Below, piece after piece: positions 34,793 through 43,390 of a stretch of 64,000 nucleotides of DNA. Source of the stretch: Paenibacillus anaericanus (GTDB lineage: Bacteria > Bacillota > Bacilli > Paenibacillales > Paenibacillaceae); assembly GCF_003994475.1 (NCBI RefSeq), contig NZ_RZNY01000008.1:62001-126000 (forward strand). The letters are read 5' to 3'. The notes under the pieces were generated by a model that did not search any database, was not told the DNA's origin, and saw only the letters and a program-made list of their open reading frames with translations. The position numbers and the translations under genes are program-made. Position 1 is the stretch's first letter, and every line of letters begins with the position of its first letter.

Positions 34793-36058
34793 ATGCGAGC
34801 GGTGATGAGCTCGTTCAAATCAGGATTAACCTCCACTAAATTCTGGAAAGTGGCATCCGTATGGTTAATATGTTTGTTTTATTTATTATTTCAGGGCGGG
34901 AAAACATCGTTTATGTTATTTGCCATGGTATCGATCTTGGCTGCCTACTTGGTTATTGGTGGATTTAGCGGTGTTAAGCGTATTAAGGGAACTAGGACGC
35001 TATCGCTCGAAGGTGATCGTGGACATCTACAGGCCGGAGATCAAGTTCAGGTGAAACTAGTTCTTAACCTACCACAAATGATACCGCTTCCATATATTGT
35101 TGTTCGGGAGTTACTTCGGCGTCATAATGGTCAATCGTGGGCTTTCGAAGATAGCGTGATTCCCCTTAGTCAGGGAAAAGCTTCATTATCGTATCAGACT
35201 CCGCCGCTTGAGCGCGGTAAATACGTTTTTTCTTCCACGGAGTGTATATCTAGAGATATTTTTGGCCTAATGGAAAATAAGGGGGAATTTCAGACGGATG
35301 GGAAGTTTCATATTCTTCCCCGGACTGTTTTTATTCCTTATTGGCAGTTATACAGTAAGAATTCTCGACTGGCTGGACCAGAGATGGCAACATCGTTATC
35401 CCGCAGAGAAGCAACACAAATCAACGGTGTACGGGATTATGTTTATGGTGATCGAATTTCACGGATTCACTGGAACGCTACCGCTAAGACAGGAACGTGG
35501 AAATCGAAAGAATTTGAACATGAATCACTTCCAAAGACAATGCTGGTATTGGATGCACACGCTATGAATTATAAGCATTCAGAACAGTTCGAATTGGCGG
35601 TCTCTACGGTTACTTCTCTGCTCCAGTATGGGGCCAGGGAGCGGATCAGTATGGGGTTATGTACACTCGGGAAAAATTTTCGGAGTTTTGCCCCAGCCGA
35701 AAATTATTTGGAACGACAACAAATGATACACCATATGGTAGATATTCATAACGACGGATTTGGCAAACATAGAGAGAGATTAGAAGCAAACAAGCAATGC
35801 TTCCCCTCGGGATCATTCTTCATTCTAATCAGTCCGATGAAAGATGATCAAGCACTCAGTATTATGAACTGGGTGAAAGGTCGACAAATGATACCTTACC
35901 ATATTCAGATTGGGGTTCCGGGTCATGCTACGGAGACTCGAAGTAGAACCGCTACTTTCCGAAGATCAGAACTCTTATCGGAACGAGGCGTAAAAGGAAC
36001 TTATGTCTCCTCCCTTCAAGATCTTCCTGCTGCTATGGGAGGTAGGCGTCATGTATAA
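34793..36058 (+). CDS. DUF58 domain membrane protein
   Basis: This protein of 421 residues has two N-terminal membrane helices (about 15-55) and a DUF58 domain with the signature NGVRDYVYGDRISRIHWNATAKTG (about residues 209-232), part of a von Willebrand A-like fold. I chose ATG 34793 with AGGA 8 bases upstream; a TTG six bases earlier overlaps the moxR stop. It is translationally linked to moxR and overlaps the next gene by eight bases. Confidence 0.93.
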   Translation: MRAVMSSFKSGLTSTKFWKVASVWLICLFYLLFQGGKTSFMLFAMVSILAAYLVIGGFSGVKRIKGTRTLSLEGDRGHLQAGDQVQVKLVLNLPQMIPLPYIVVRELLRRHNGQSWAFEDSVIPLSQGKASLSYQTPPLERGKYVFSSTECISRDIFGLMENKGEFQTDGKFHILPRTVFIPYWQLYSKNSRLAGPEMATSLSRREATQINGVRDYVYGDRISRIHWNATAKTGTWKSKEFEHESLPKTMLVLDAHAMNYKHSEQFELAVSTVTSLLQYGARERISMGLCTLGKNFRSFAPAENYLERQQMIHHMVDIHNDGFGKHRERLEANKQCFPSGSFFILISPMKDDQALSIMNWVKGRQMIPYHIQIGVPGHATETRSRTATFRRSELLSERGVKGTYVSSLQDLPAAMGGRRHV

Positions 36059-38324
36059 ACAGGACGTATTAAGGAATGTCTTGTGGTACCGTGTTATTAG
36101 TATGCTGTGGCTGATGGTCATCGCGATGCAGTGGATTCAATATTCTGAGCCTATCTGGCTAGAGCAGACGTCAACCTTAGTTATTGTAACGTTGATTGTG
36201 ATCTCTTTGATCGAGATACCGGTACCATTGAAACCTCCTTGGCGGTGGATAATCAAATCCATTGCATTAATTGCAGTTTGGCGTATTGTCCTGACTTACT
36301 ATGACGTATATGTACCCCAAGGTCCCCTGTTTCCTGATCAGTTTCTGGGGATGGCGCAACAATTCACACCTTATATTTGGTTCTCTTTGTTTGCTTGGGC
36401 ATTGTTCGAAATTTTGCTCCGCCTGCTCCATGATAGAGTACGAATTTTAATCTTTTTAGGATTTAATCTAGTTGCATTTGCGATATTGGATTCATTTACT
36501 TCTACTTATTTATGGGAAAATGTAGCTTGGACAGTATTTGCAGGTCTCGGGTGGTTATTAAGTCTCCATTTTGTCCAGTTTCAGCTTACATATCCGCAGG
36601 GCTGGAAACGGTTATTGGAATATCCTTTAGAGATGGTCATAAGCATTGTAATCATCTTTGCTTGTATTCAATTGATAGGTATTAGTATGCCAGTAGTGTC
36701 CCCGATACTAACCGATCCTTATACTGCTTGGATTAAAGCCGATAAGCGTTCTGGGGGGGAAGTAGGACTCGTAGCATCGAGTGATTCAACTGCGTTTAGT
36801 AATACAATAACGACTGAGGATACCGTATCTGGTTATAGTCGAGACGATGCTAAACTTGGGGATGGCTTTGAATTTAGTTATAACACGGTTATGACAGTAG
36901 ATTCGCCGGTAAGGTCCTACTGGCGTGGTGAGACACGCCGGAATTACACGGGTAAAGGTTGGAGTGACCTCACAGTTGAGGCAAGAGATTTGGAACATTA
37001 TGCTCCTGGAGGCATTCTAACAAATGGCTCATCTGGCAAGTTAGAAACACAAACAGTTGAACAGACTTTTACAATGCAAACGGATTATAAGTATCCTGTC
37101 ATATTTGGTAGCTATGCTATTCAAAGTGTAGAGCTAATAGATGATAGCGAGGATACCAAGGATGTTGGGTATGAAGTAGTTAACCTCCCCGTAAATCTGT
37201 TCTGGGCAAATCGAGAGTCAGAGATACACTTGGACACAGAAATCAATGAAAACTCGTTAATAGGCTACCCTAAGAAATATAAAGTAGTCTCCCAAGTCCC
37301 GATTATTCCAATCGCGGAACTTCGAAGTGCTAGTTACGAATCACTTTACAGTAATTCGACTGAAAAGGACTACTTACAGATTCCTTCAGGTTTTCCGCAA
37401 CGAGTAGTGGATCTAGCTGAGGAAATCACAGATGTCGCATCTACCCCGTATCTGAAGATGGAACTGCTTCAGGAGTATCTTCGTGAAAATTATGAGTATA
37501 CAAACGAACCTGATGTATCTTTGAAAAAGAGTAAGGATTTCGTTGATGGGTTTCTGTTTGAAGTTAAGGAAGGCTATTGTGATTATTACTCTACCGCTAT
37601 GGTTATGATGGCACGTTCGTTAGGCGTTCCTGCAAGATGGGTCAAGGGATATTCTTCGGGTAGCTTACCTGATTATGAACAAATGCAGCATCTTCCTTGG
37701 CAAATTCAGCAATCTATGGGTGGAGAGTACCGAGTAACGGATGCAAACGCTCATTCTTGGGCTGAACTGTATTTCGGAGAATACGGATGGATTCCTTTTG
37801 AAGCTACTTCTGGTTATAGCGCTTCGATTCTTACTACGAAGGATGACAGTGAGGAGACGCTTGCTGAGGTCCTGCTAGAAGAGGCCGGCAAAAATAAACA
37901 GAAGTCAGGTTTTCTCTCTTACCTTGGTCCCGGTATCCAAAAAGCGATCATCGCTGTAGTGGCGGCAGGTATATTATTGTTAGGAATTTATCGATTCCAC
38001 GCTGCATTATACTTTGGTTTTCTGCGGTTACGAATGGGTCGTTCATTAACATGGGGAGACAAAATTATCTTTGAAACACAGCGCATCATGAAGAAATTGC
38101 GAGGAAGAGGTTGGTCACGGGCCGATCATGAAACCATGAGGGAATCATTCCAACGTTGGACATTAGAACAGCCACAGTTAAGTGAACCTTTGAATCTTCT
38201 GCTCCTGCGGTTTGAGAAAGCAAACTATAGTCCAGATGCTGTAACACTTGAAGAATGGCGATCTGTGCAAAATCTGACACGGCAGATTCTAAAGGGATCA
38301 AGTAATGCCGTTCGTAGAACATAA
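36051..38324 (+). CDS. Transglutaminase-like membrane protein (TgpA type)
   Basis: This membrane protein (757 residues) has about six N-terminal helices, an extracytoplasmic domain, a transglutaminase core, one more helix (about 621-640) and a cytoplasmic tail. The catalytic cysteine is Cys510 in EGYCDYYSTAMVMMARSLGVPARWVKGY, and the histidine is His568 in DANAHSWAELYF. The third position, usually Asp, reads Glu in GWIPFEATSGY, as in many related firmicute proteins. I chose ATG 36051 (GGGAGG 8 bases upstream), which overlaps the DUF58 gene. The substrate is unknown. It is the third member of the MoxR-DUF58-TgpA operon. Confidence 0.93.
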   Translation: MYKQDVLRNVLWYRVISMLWLMVIAMQWIQYSEPIWLEQTSTLVIVTLIVISLIEIPVPLKPPWRWIIKSIALIAVWRIVLTYYDVYVPQGPLFPDQFLGMAQQFTPYIWFSLFAWALFEILLRLLHDRVRILIFLGFNLVAFAILDSFTSTYLWENVAWTVFAGLGWLLSLHFVQFQLTYPQGWKRLLEYPLEMVISIVIIFACIQLIGISMPVVSPILTDPYTAWIKADKRSGGEVGLVASSDSTAFSNTITTEDTVSGYSRDDAKLGDGFEFSYNTVMTVDSPVRSYWRGETRRNYTGKGWSDLTVEARDLEHYAPGGILTNGSSGKLETQTVEQTFTMQTDYKYPVIFGSYAIQSVELIDDSEDTKDVGYEVVNLPVNLFWANRESEIHLDTEINENSLIGYPKKYKVVSQVPIIPIAELRSASYESLYSNSTEKDYLQIPSGFPQRVVDLAEEITDVASTPYLKMELLQEYLRENYEYTNEPDVSLKKSKDFVDGFLFEVKEGYCDYYSTAMVMMARSLGVPARWVKGYSSGSLPDYEQMQHLPWQIQQSMGGEYRVTDANAHSWAELYFGEYGWIPFEATSGYSASILTTKDDSEETLAEVLLEEAGKNKQKSGFLSYLGPGIQKAIIAVVAAGILLLGIYRFHAALYFGFLRLRMGRSLTWGDKIIFETQRIMKKLRGRGWSRADHETMRESFQRWTLEQPQLSEPLNLLLLRFEKANYSPDAVTLEEWRSVQNLTRQILKGSSNAVRRT

Positions 38325-38350
38325 TCTGCTCCTCAAATTTAATTTAAATT

Positions 38351-38392
38351 GGAAACGTTCCTGTATGCCTTGCGCTCAGGACGTTTTCTTTT
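38351..38392 (+). terminator. Intrinsic terminator after the moxR operon
   Basis: Arms GGAAACGTTCCTG (38351-38363) and CAGGACGTTTTC (38377-38388) are followed by four T. Confidence 0.75.
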
Positions 38393-38459
38393 ATAAAATA
38401 AGAGGAAGTTGGGGATAGATTATGGTATAGTTTGTCGTATGAAACCGAGGTGAACGTAT

Positions 38460-38987
38460 TTGTTTGAGAGATTTATGCCAAAGTTACGCGTGGATAGCGT
38501 GTTCGATATTGACTTGGATGATCTTTATGCCAAGGGTTATCGGGGCATCATTACGGATTTGGATAATACCCTGGTTGGAGCTAAAGCCCCATTGGCCACA
38601 CCTGAACTTATGGAATGGTTACAAAAGGTGAAGGAATCTGGGTTTAAACTTGTCATTGTGTCAAACAATAATATGGATAGGGTATCGATATTTTCCAACC
38701 CTTTAAATATCGAATTCGTGCATTCCGCAAGAAAACCATCAAGTTCACCTTTTCGCAGAGCGATGGGATTGATGGGTTTGAGTTCCGACGAAACGATTGT
38801 AGTTGGCGATCAAATGATGACTGACGTATATGGAGGCAATCGTCTCGGATTATTTACTGTACTGGTGCTTCCGATTGCGATCGGCGAAGAAGGATGGGGA
38901 ACTCGTATTAACCGTCAGTTGGAGCGAATTGTGAAACGGAGACTCGGTAAGCATGGAAAATGGCTGGAGGAGGAAAAGAACAAATGA
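38460..38987 (+). CDS. yqeG: YqeG-family HAD phosphatase
   Basis: This HAD-superfamily phosphatase (175 residues, normal length) carries the nucleophile motif ITDLDNTLVG (two aspartates), motif II VIVSNNN, and VVGDQMMTDVYGGNRLG. The start is TTG 38460, with GAGGTG 7 bases upstream. It opens the conserved yqeG-yqeH-aroE-yhbY-nadD-yqeK cluster. Its stop overlaps the yqeH start. The physiological substrate is not established. Confidence 0.95.
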   Translation: MFERFMPKLRVDSVFDIDLDDLYAKGYRGIITDLDNTLVGAKAPLATPELMEWLQKVKESGFKLVIVSNNNMDRVSIFSNPLNIEFVHSARKPSSSPFRRAMGLMGLSSDETIVVGDQMMTDVYGGNRLGLFTVLVLPIAIGEEGWGTRINRQLERIVKRRLGKHGKWLEEEKNK

Positions 38988-40111
38988 CAGAAGAACAGAG
39001 CGCAAAGGGCGCTCTAAGCTGTAGTGGCTGTGGCATCCAATTGCAGAGCGAGCAGCAAGACAAACCAGGATATACCCCTGTACAAGCGTTAGAGAAGGAC
39101 CCCGTTATATGTCAACGATGCTTTCGTATCAAGAATTATAATGAATCCTCTTCAGTAACAGTGGAGCAGGATGAATTTTTGCGACTACTAAGCCAGATAG
39201 GTGAACGTCAAGCGCTCGTCATTCACATTGTCGATATTTTTGACCTTCAAGGTAGCGTTATTTCTGGACTAAAGCGGTTCGTGGGTAACAACCCGGTGTT
39301 GCTAGCGGTCAATAAGACCGATCTGTTGCCTAAGGTAACGAATTGGAACAAGGTTAAGAACTGGGTACAAAAAGAAGTGAAGGAACTGGGCCTAAAAGTA
39401 GAGGATATCATCCTTTGCAGTGCGAAACAGAGCAGTGGCTTCGATCGACTTCTGGATGCTGTGGCAACCCATCGTGATAATCGTGATGTATATGTGGTTG
39501 GTGCAACCAATGTCGGCAAATCGACACTAATTAACCGACTCATTCACGATTATAGTGACCTAGACCAAGAGCTTACGGTTTCTCGTTATCCTGGAACAAC
39601 GTTGGATATGGTGCATATTCCGCTTGATGACGGTGGGTCCATCATTGACACACCAGGGATTATGTATGCTTCACGTTACAGTGAGCTGGTGAGTCCAGAG
39701 GATTTGAGTATCATTATGCCGGACAAACCACTTAAACCCGTAGTATATCAATTGAATGAAGGACAAAGCATCTTCTTTGGTGGATTTGGTCGTTTTGATT
39801 TCATTAAAGGTGATCGTCAATCCTTCACTTGTTTTGTCAGCGGACGTATTCCGTTTCATCGGACGAAGCTGGAGAGAGCAGATGAACTATTTGCAACTCA
39901 TGCTGGGGAAATGCTGGCTCCGCCAAGTAGAGAGAATTTGACTAAACTTCCTGAGTGGACCCGTCATGAATTTCGGATTGCCAAAGGAAGTCGATCTGAT
40001 GTTTTTATCTCTGGACTCGGTTGGATTAAGATCAATGGAGATACCGGAGCTGTTGTAGCTGTACACGTTCCGAAAGGACTAAAAGTGATGGTGCGTCCTT
40101 CTTTGATATAG
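38984..40111 (+). CDS. yqeH: Ribosome biogenesis GTPase YqeH
   Basis: This circularly permuted GTPase (375 residues) is required for 30S ribosome assembly. An N-terminal zinc finger (CSGCG ... CQRCF) precedes the permuted GTPase motifs in the order NKTD, SAK, GATNVGKST and DTPG, followed by the C-terminal domain. I chose ATG 38984 with GGAGGAGG upstream; it overlaps the yqeG stop (ATGA). The order is the same as in Bacillus. Confidence 0.97.
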   Translation: MTEEQSAKGALSCSGCGIQLQSEQQDKPGYTPVQALEKDPVICQRCFRIKNYNESSSVTVEQDEFLRLLSQIGERQALVIHIVDIFDLQGSVISGLKRFVGNNPVLLAVNKTDLLPKVTNWNKVKNWVQKEVKELGLKVEDIILCSAKQSSGFDRLLDAVATHRDNRDVYVVGATNVGKSTLINRLIHDYSDLDQELTVSRYPGTTLDMVHIPLDDGGSIIDTPGIMYASRYSELVSPEDLSIIMPDKPLKPVVYQLNEGQSIFFGGFGRFDFIKGDRQSFTCFVSGRIPFHRTKLERADELFATHAGEMLAPPSRENLTKLPEWTRHEFRIAKGSRSDVFISGLGWIKINGDTGAVVAVHVPKGLKVMVRPSLI

Positions 40112-40159
40112 AATACTTGGGTAATTCGCTGTTTACCAAGAGAGCTAGGGGGAGAAACT

Positions 40160-41023
40160 ATGGGTGAAAACGGAATGGGACAAGGCGGACTACCGCTGTT
40201 ACTGGGTGTAATGGGTGACCCCATTATTCATTCAAAGTCTCCCGCGATACATGGGGCTGCGCTTGCAGCCTGCGGAATAGATGGTAAATATGTGCCTCTA
40301 CATGTGAAAGCCAATCAGCTGGAGGAGGCCATCAAAGGGATCAGGGCACTTGGATTTCGTGGTGTCAATGTGACTGTTCCACATAAAGTGGAAGTGATGA
40401 AGTATTTGGATCACTTGGATGACGGGGCTCGATATATTGGCGCGGTCAATACAATCGTGAACGATGAGGGTCGGTTGATTGGATACAATACAGATGGAAT
40501 CGGATATATCCGGTCCCTACAAGAGGAAGTTGTTCCTGATTTATCAGGGAAATCGGTATTAGTATTAGGATCTGGTGGAGCAGCACGCGGAATTATTTAT
40601 GCGTTGCTCCTGCAGAAGCCAAGAAGCGTAGTTGTTGCAAACCGCACGGAACAGAAAGCTAAAGAGCTGGCTACCGATTTATCTCATCTTGGTAACATTG
40701 CTGGTTGCGGTATGGATCGCGTTAAGGAATATATTCAAGGTATTGATGTTGTAATCAATACGACTTCTGTCGGCATGTTCCCGAATATCGAGGAGATGCC
40801 GATAGATCCTGATCTAATACCTAATGGAATTATTGTCAGTGATCTTATCTACAATCCATTAAAGACTGAATTGCTACGTCATGCTGAATTAAAAGGCTGT
40901 CAAATCCATAACGGTCTAGGTATGTTCTTATATCAAGGTGCCTATGCATTCGAGTATTGGACCGGATGTTCCGCTCCGATCGACTTCATGCGTAAGGCAG
41001 TTATGGATAGTTTGCATAAATAA
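40160..41023 (+). CDS. aroE: Shikimate dehydrogenase
   Basis: This enzyme reduces 3-dehydroshikimate to shikimate with NADPH in aromatic amino acid synthesis (287 residues). It shows substrate-binding HSKSPAIHGAALAACGID, the catalytic lysine in VNVTVPHKVEV, NTDGIGYIRSL, and the nucleotide-binding GSGGAARGIIYALL. GGGGGAG precedes ATG 40160. It lies in the usual place between yqeH and yhbY. Confidence 0.97.
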   Translation: MGENGMGQGGLPLLLGVMGDPIIHSKSPAIHGAALAACGIDGKYVPLHVKANQLEEAIKGIRALGFRGVNVTVPHKVEVMKYLDHLDDGARYIGAVNTIVNDEGRLIGYNTDGIGYIRSLQEEVVPDLSGKSVLVLGSGGAARGIIYALLLQKPRSVVVANRTEQKAKELATDLSHLGNIAGCGMDRVKEYIQGIDVVINTTSVGMFPNIEEMPIDPDLIPNGIIVSDLIYNPLKTELLRHAELKGCQIHNGLGMFLYQGAYAFEYWTGCSAPIDFMRKAVMDSLHK

Positions 41024-41071
41024 TAAAGAATGTGAAATTCTATTTTGCTAGTTAAGGAGTTTTGAAAGAAC

Positions 41072-41362
41072 ATGTTAAGTGGAAAACAAAAACGTTATTT
41101 ACGGAGTTTGGCACACGGACTTCAGCCTGTATTTCAAGTAGGCAAGGGAGGAACGAATGAACAAATCATCCGGCATATTTCGGAAGCCATCGAAAAGCGG
41201 GAATTGATAAAGATTTCGATTCTGAACAACAATATGGATAACCCTCAAGAAATTGCTGAGGAATTAGCGGCTGGAGCAAATGCTGAGCTTGTACAACTCA
41301 TTGGCAAAACGATCATTCTTTATAAGGAATCGCGCGATCACAAACAAATCGAGCTACCTTAA
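41072..41362 (+). CDS. yhbY: YhbY-type RNA-binding protein (CRM domain)
   Basis: This small ribosome-associated RNA-binding protein (96 residues; B. subtilis YqeI) has a complete CRM domain: LSGKQKRYLRSLAHGLQPVFQVGKGG with the GxxG loop, and IGKTIILYKESRD at the end. A TAAGGAG box lies 12 bases before ATG 41072. It is co-transcribed with aroE and nadD. Confidence 0.95.
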   Translation: MLSGKQKRYLRSLAHGLQPVFQVGKGGTNEQIIRHISEAIEKRELIKISILNNNMDNPQEIAEELAAGANAELVQLIGKTIILYKESRDHKQIELP

Positions 41363-41383
41363 GCTGAAGTGGGAGGACGGAAT

Positions 41384-41980
41384 ATGAAGAGAGTCGGAAT
41401 TCTTGGAGGCGCCTTCGATCCGATTCACCTAGGTCATCTGCTGGCTGCAGAAGCGGCCCTAGAACAATATCGACTAGAAGAGGTATGGTTCATGCCTTCT
41501 CATATACCTCCACATAAGCATCAAGCAGGTGTGAGCGGAGAGCAAAGGCTGGAGATGGTGAGAGCAGCTACCCAGAACCATCCGGCTTTCAAACCAATCG
41601 ATATTGAACTGCGATTAGGTGGGGTCTCCTACACCATTGATACGATAAGGGAAATCAGGAAACTACATCCTGAGTTGGAGCTCTATTTCATCATCGGTGC
41701 GGATATGGTAAACTATCTCCCTAAATGGGAAGGTATCGAGGAACTGACACAAATGCTTAAGTTTATCGGCTTACAGCGACCCGGTAGCTTTCTAGAGTTG
41801 GATACGTTACCGTCCTTCATCCAAGAATCAGTATCTTTAGCGGAAATGCCGCTGGTCGATATTTCGTCAAGCTTAATCAGAAGTCGCCTGGCTGCCGGTA
41901 GGTCAGTACGTTACATGGTGCCTGAACAGGTGTATGAATATATGACGAGGAGCGGATTGTATGGAATACACTCGGGATGA
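41384..41980 (+). CDS. nadD: Nicotinate-nucleotide adenylyltransferase
   Basis: This enzyme makes deamido-NAD from nicotinate mononucleotide and ATP (198 residues). The nucleotidyltransferase motifs are GGAFDPIHLGHLLAAE and VDISSSLIRSRLAAGRSVRYMVP. I chose ATG 41384 with GGGAGG upstream; a start 15 bases earlier lies in that box. It overlaps yqeK by 20 bases. Confidence 0.96.
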   Translation: MKRVGILGGAFDPIHLGHLLAAEAALEQYRLEEVWFMPSHIPPHKHQAGVSGEQRLEMVRAATQNHPAFKPIDIELRLGGVSYTIDTIREIRKLHPELELYFIIGADMVNYLPKWEGIEELTQMLKFIGLQRPGSFLELDTLPSFIQESVSLAEMPLVDISSSLIRSRLAAGRSVRYMVPEQVYEYMTRSGLYGIHSG

Positions 41981-42533
41981 GCTAATCGCAGCCGTATCAA
42001 GTGGAATGCCTGCTAAACGCTGGAAGCATACTGAGGGCGTTATGGAAACCTCGGTCCTTTTGTGTGAAAGGTTCGGTGCTGATCCACAAAAGGGCGATTT
42101 GGCAGCATTGTTACATGATTTGGCCAAATATTGGCCCATCGGGGAACAGGTAGCCGTAGTGCGGGATAACAACCTTAATACTGATTTACTCCAGCACGAT
42201 AAACAGTTACTGCATGCTGAAGTTGCTGCTTTTGTATCGCGGCGGGATTATGGGGTGGAAGACCCTGAAGTATTGGATGCCATTCGTTACCATACCTCGG
42301 GCCGAATTGGTATGACCTTACTTGACAAAATCGTCTGTTTGGCTGATTATATCGAACCGGGGCGGGACTTCCCAGGTGTAGATAAGATCCGCGATTTGGC
42401 TGAGCACAGTCTTGATGAGGCGTTGATCGCTGGATTTGATTCTACGATCTCCTTCTTGATCGAGAAGCGCAAAGTCATCTTCCCACTCACAATGCTCGCT
42501 CGGAATGACTTAATTCAAGGTCTTAAGCGATAG
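41961..42533 (+). CDS. yqeK: HD-domain Ap4A hydrolase YqeK
   Basis: This HD-domain protein (190 residues) hydrolyses diadenosine tetraphosphate symmetrically; this activity is established for the family. The metal ligands are seen in RWKHTEGVMETSVLLCERFG, LLHDLAKYWP, QLLHAEVAAF and AIRYHTSGRIGM. GAGGAGCGG lies ahead of ATG 41961 within nadD. It is the last gene before a repeat-filled gap of 510 bases. Confidence 0.95.
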   Translation: MEYTRDELIAAVSSGMPAKRWKHTEGVMETSVLLCERFGADPQKGDLAALLHDLAKYWPIGEQVAVVRDNNLNTDLLQHDKQLLHAEVAAFVSRRDYGVEDPEVLDAIRYHTSGRIGMTLLDKIVCLADYIEPGRDFPGVDKIRDLAEHSLDEALIAGFDSTISFLIEKRKVIFPLTMLARNDLIQGLKR

Positions 42534-42545
42534 CACTCCCATATA

Positions 42546-42780
42546 GTAGCAGGGAATCATCCATGTAATCTACTGAATAGCTGTTATAGTTAGGAGTAGC
42601 AGGAAATTCTCCATGTAATATACCGCATAACTGTAATAGGTATGAGTAACAGGAAATTCTCCCACTAAATTTGGCATAACGAGCTATTATGGCGAAATTT
42701 TGCTGGATTAACTGGAATTTTTCCAGTTAATTAGGATGTAAGAGTCATATCGTTTATAATAGCGGGAGCTTTTCCCGCTA
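42546..42780. repeat. Five-unit ladder of hairpin-forming repeats, period about 50 bp
   Basis: Units begin at 42546, 42596 and 42646 (exactly 50 bases apart; units 1 and 2 agree at 40 of 50 positions, start GTAGCAGG). Two more evolved units follow near 42707 and 42760. Each has a GGA..TCC core. The last two form perfect hairpins: ATTAACTGGAA / TTCCAGTTAAT (42707-42731) and TAGCGGGA / TCCCGCTA (42760-42780). Linkers share a CATAACTGTAATAG-like core. No open reading frame with a ribosome binding site lies here. Confidence 0.75.
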
Positions 42781-42880
42781 ATGTTTTTGTTTCTACCCAA
42801 GTGTTATTTTGGGCAGAATAAGTTTATTATTTACAAGCTCTAATCTTGTGATGTTAGGGGCACGAGGTGTGATTCGGAAC

Positions 42881-42942
42881 TGAAGAAGCGAAGCGTTCGC
42901 CTTTGCCATGTGATTATAACCCTTTAGGGTGTTATATAATCA
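42881..42942. other. Intergenic palindromes upstream of rsfS
   Basis: GCGAAGCGTTCGC (42888-42900) is a perfect hairpin. TGATTATAACCCT (42911-42923) pairs with AGGGTGTTATATAATCA (42926-42942) with small bulges. Neither has a T-run. The remaining bases up to 43042 hold only the GGAGG ribosome binding site of rsfS (43030-43036 region). These may be parts of intergenic repeat families. Confidence 0.45.
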
Positions 42943-43042
42943 AGATAATCACAGGGCAACAGCGATCGTAAGTCTGAATCATTCCGACTGCCCTTGCTCT
43001 TCATAACAATTTTATGAGCGATATCCCTAGGAGGTTGATTAA

Positions 43043-43390
43043 ATGACAGTATCACCAGAACAATTGTTAAATATAGCGATACAATCAGCAGAAGATAAGA
43101 AAGCGATGAACATCGTAGCACTCGATTTACAAGGAATTTCATTGATCGCAGATTATTTCGTTGTTTGTCACGGGAATTCAGATACACAAGTTCAAGCGAT
43201 TGCCACTGAAATCCGGAAGAGAGTCCATGAATCTGGATCCGTAATTCGTGGGATCGAAGGAATGGATTCTGCACGTTGGGTCCTGATGGATTTAGGAGAT
43301 GTTGTTGTGCATATATTCCATCGTGATGAGCGTGAGTTCTACAATATCGAACGGTTGTGGTCTGACGCCAAAGTTGTGAACAACGTATGA
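43043..43390 (+). CDS. rsfS: Ribosomal silencing factor
   Basis: This protein (115 residues) binds ribosomal protein L14 and blocks subunit joining when nutrients are scarce. The family segments KAMNIVALDLQGISLIADYFVVCHGNSDTQVQAIA and DSARWVLMDLGDVVVHIFHRDEREFYNIERLW are complete. AGGAGG precedes ATG 43043. Its stop overlaps the next gene (ATGA). Confidence 0.97.
   Translation: MTVSPEQLLNIAIQSAEDKKAMNIVALDLQGISLIADYFVVCHGNSDTQVQAIATEIRKRVHESGSVIRGIEGMDSARWVLMDLGDVVVHIFHRDEREFYNIERLWSDAKVVNNV

Noticed and set aside
42546..42780. CRISPR array
   Set aside because: The period is regular, but units are too diverged, spacers are also repeated, and no cas genes are present.
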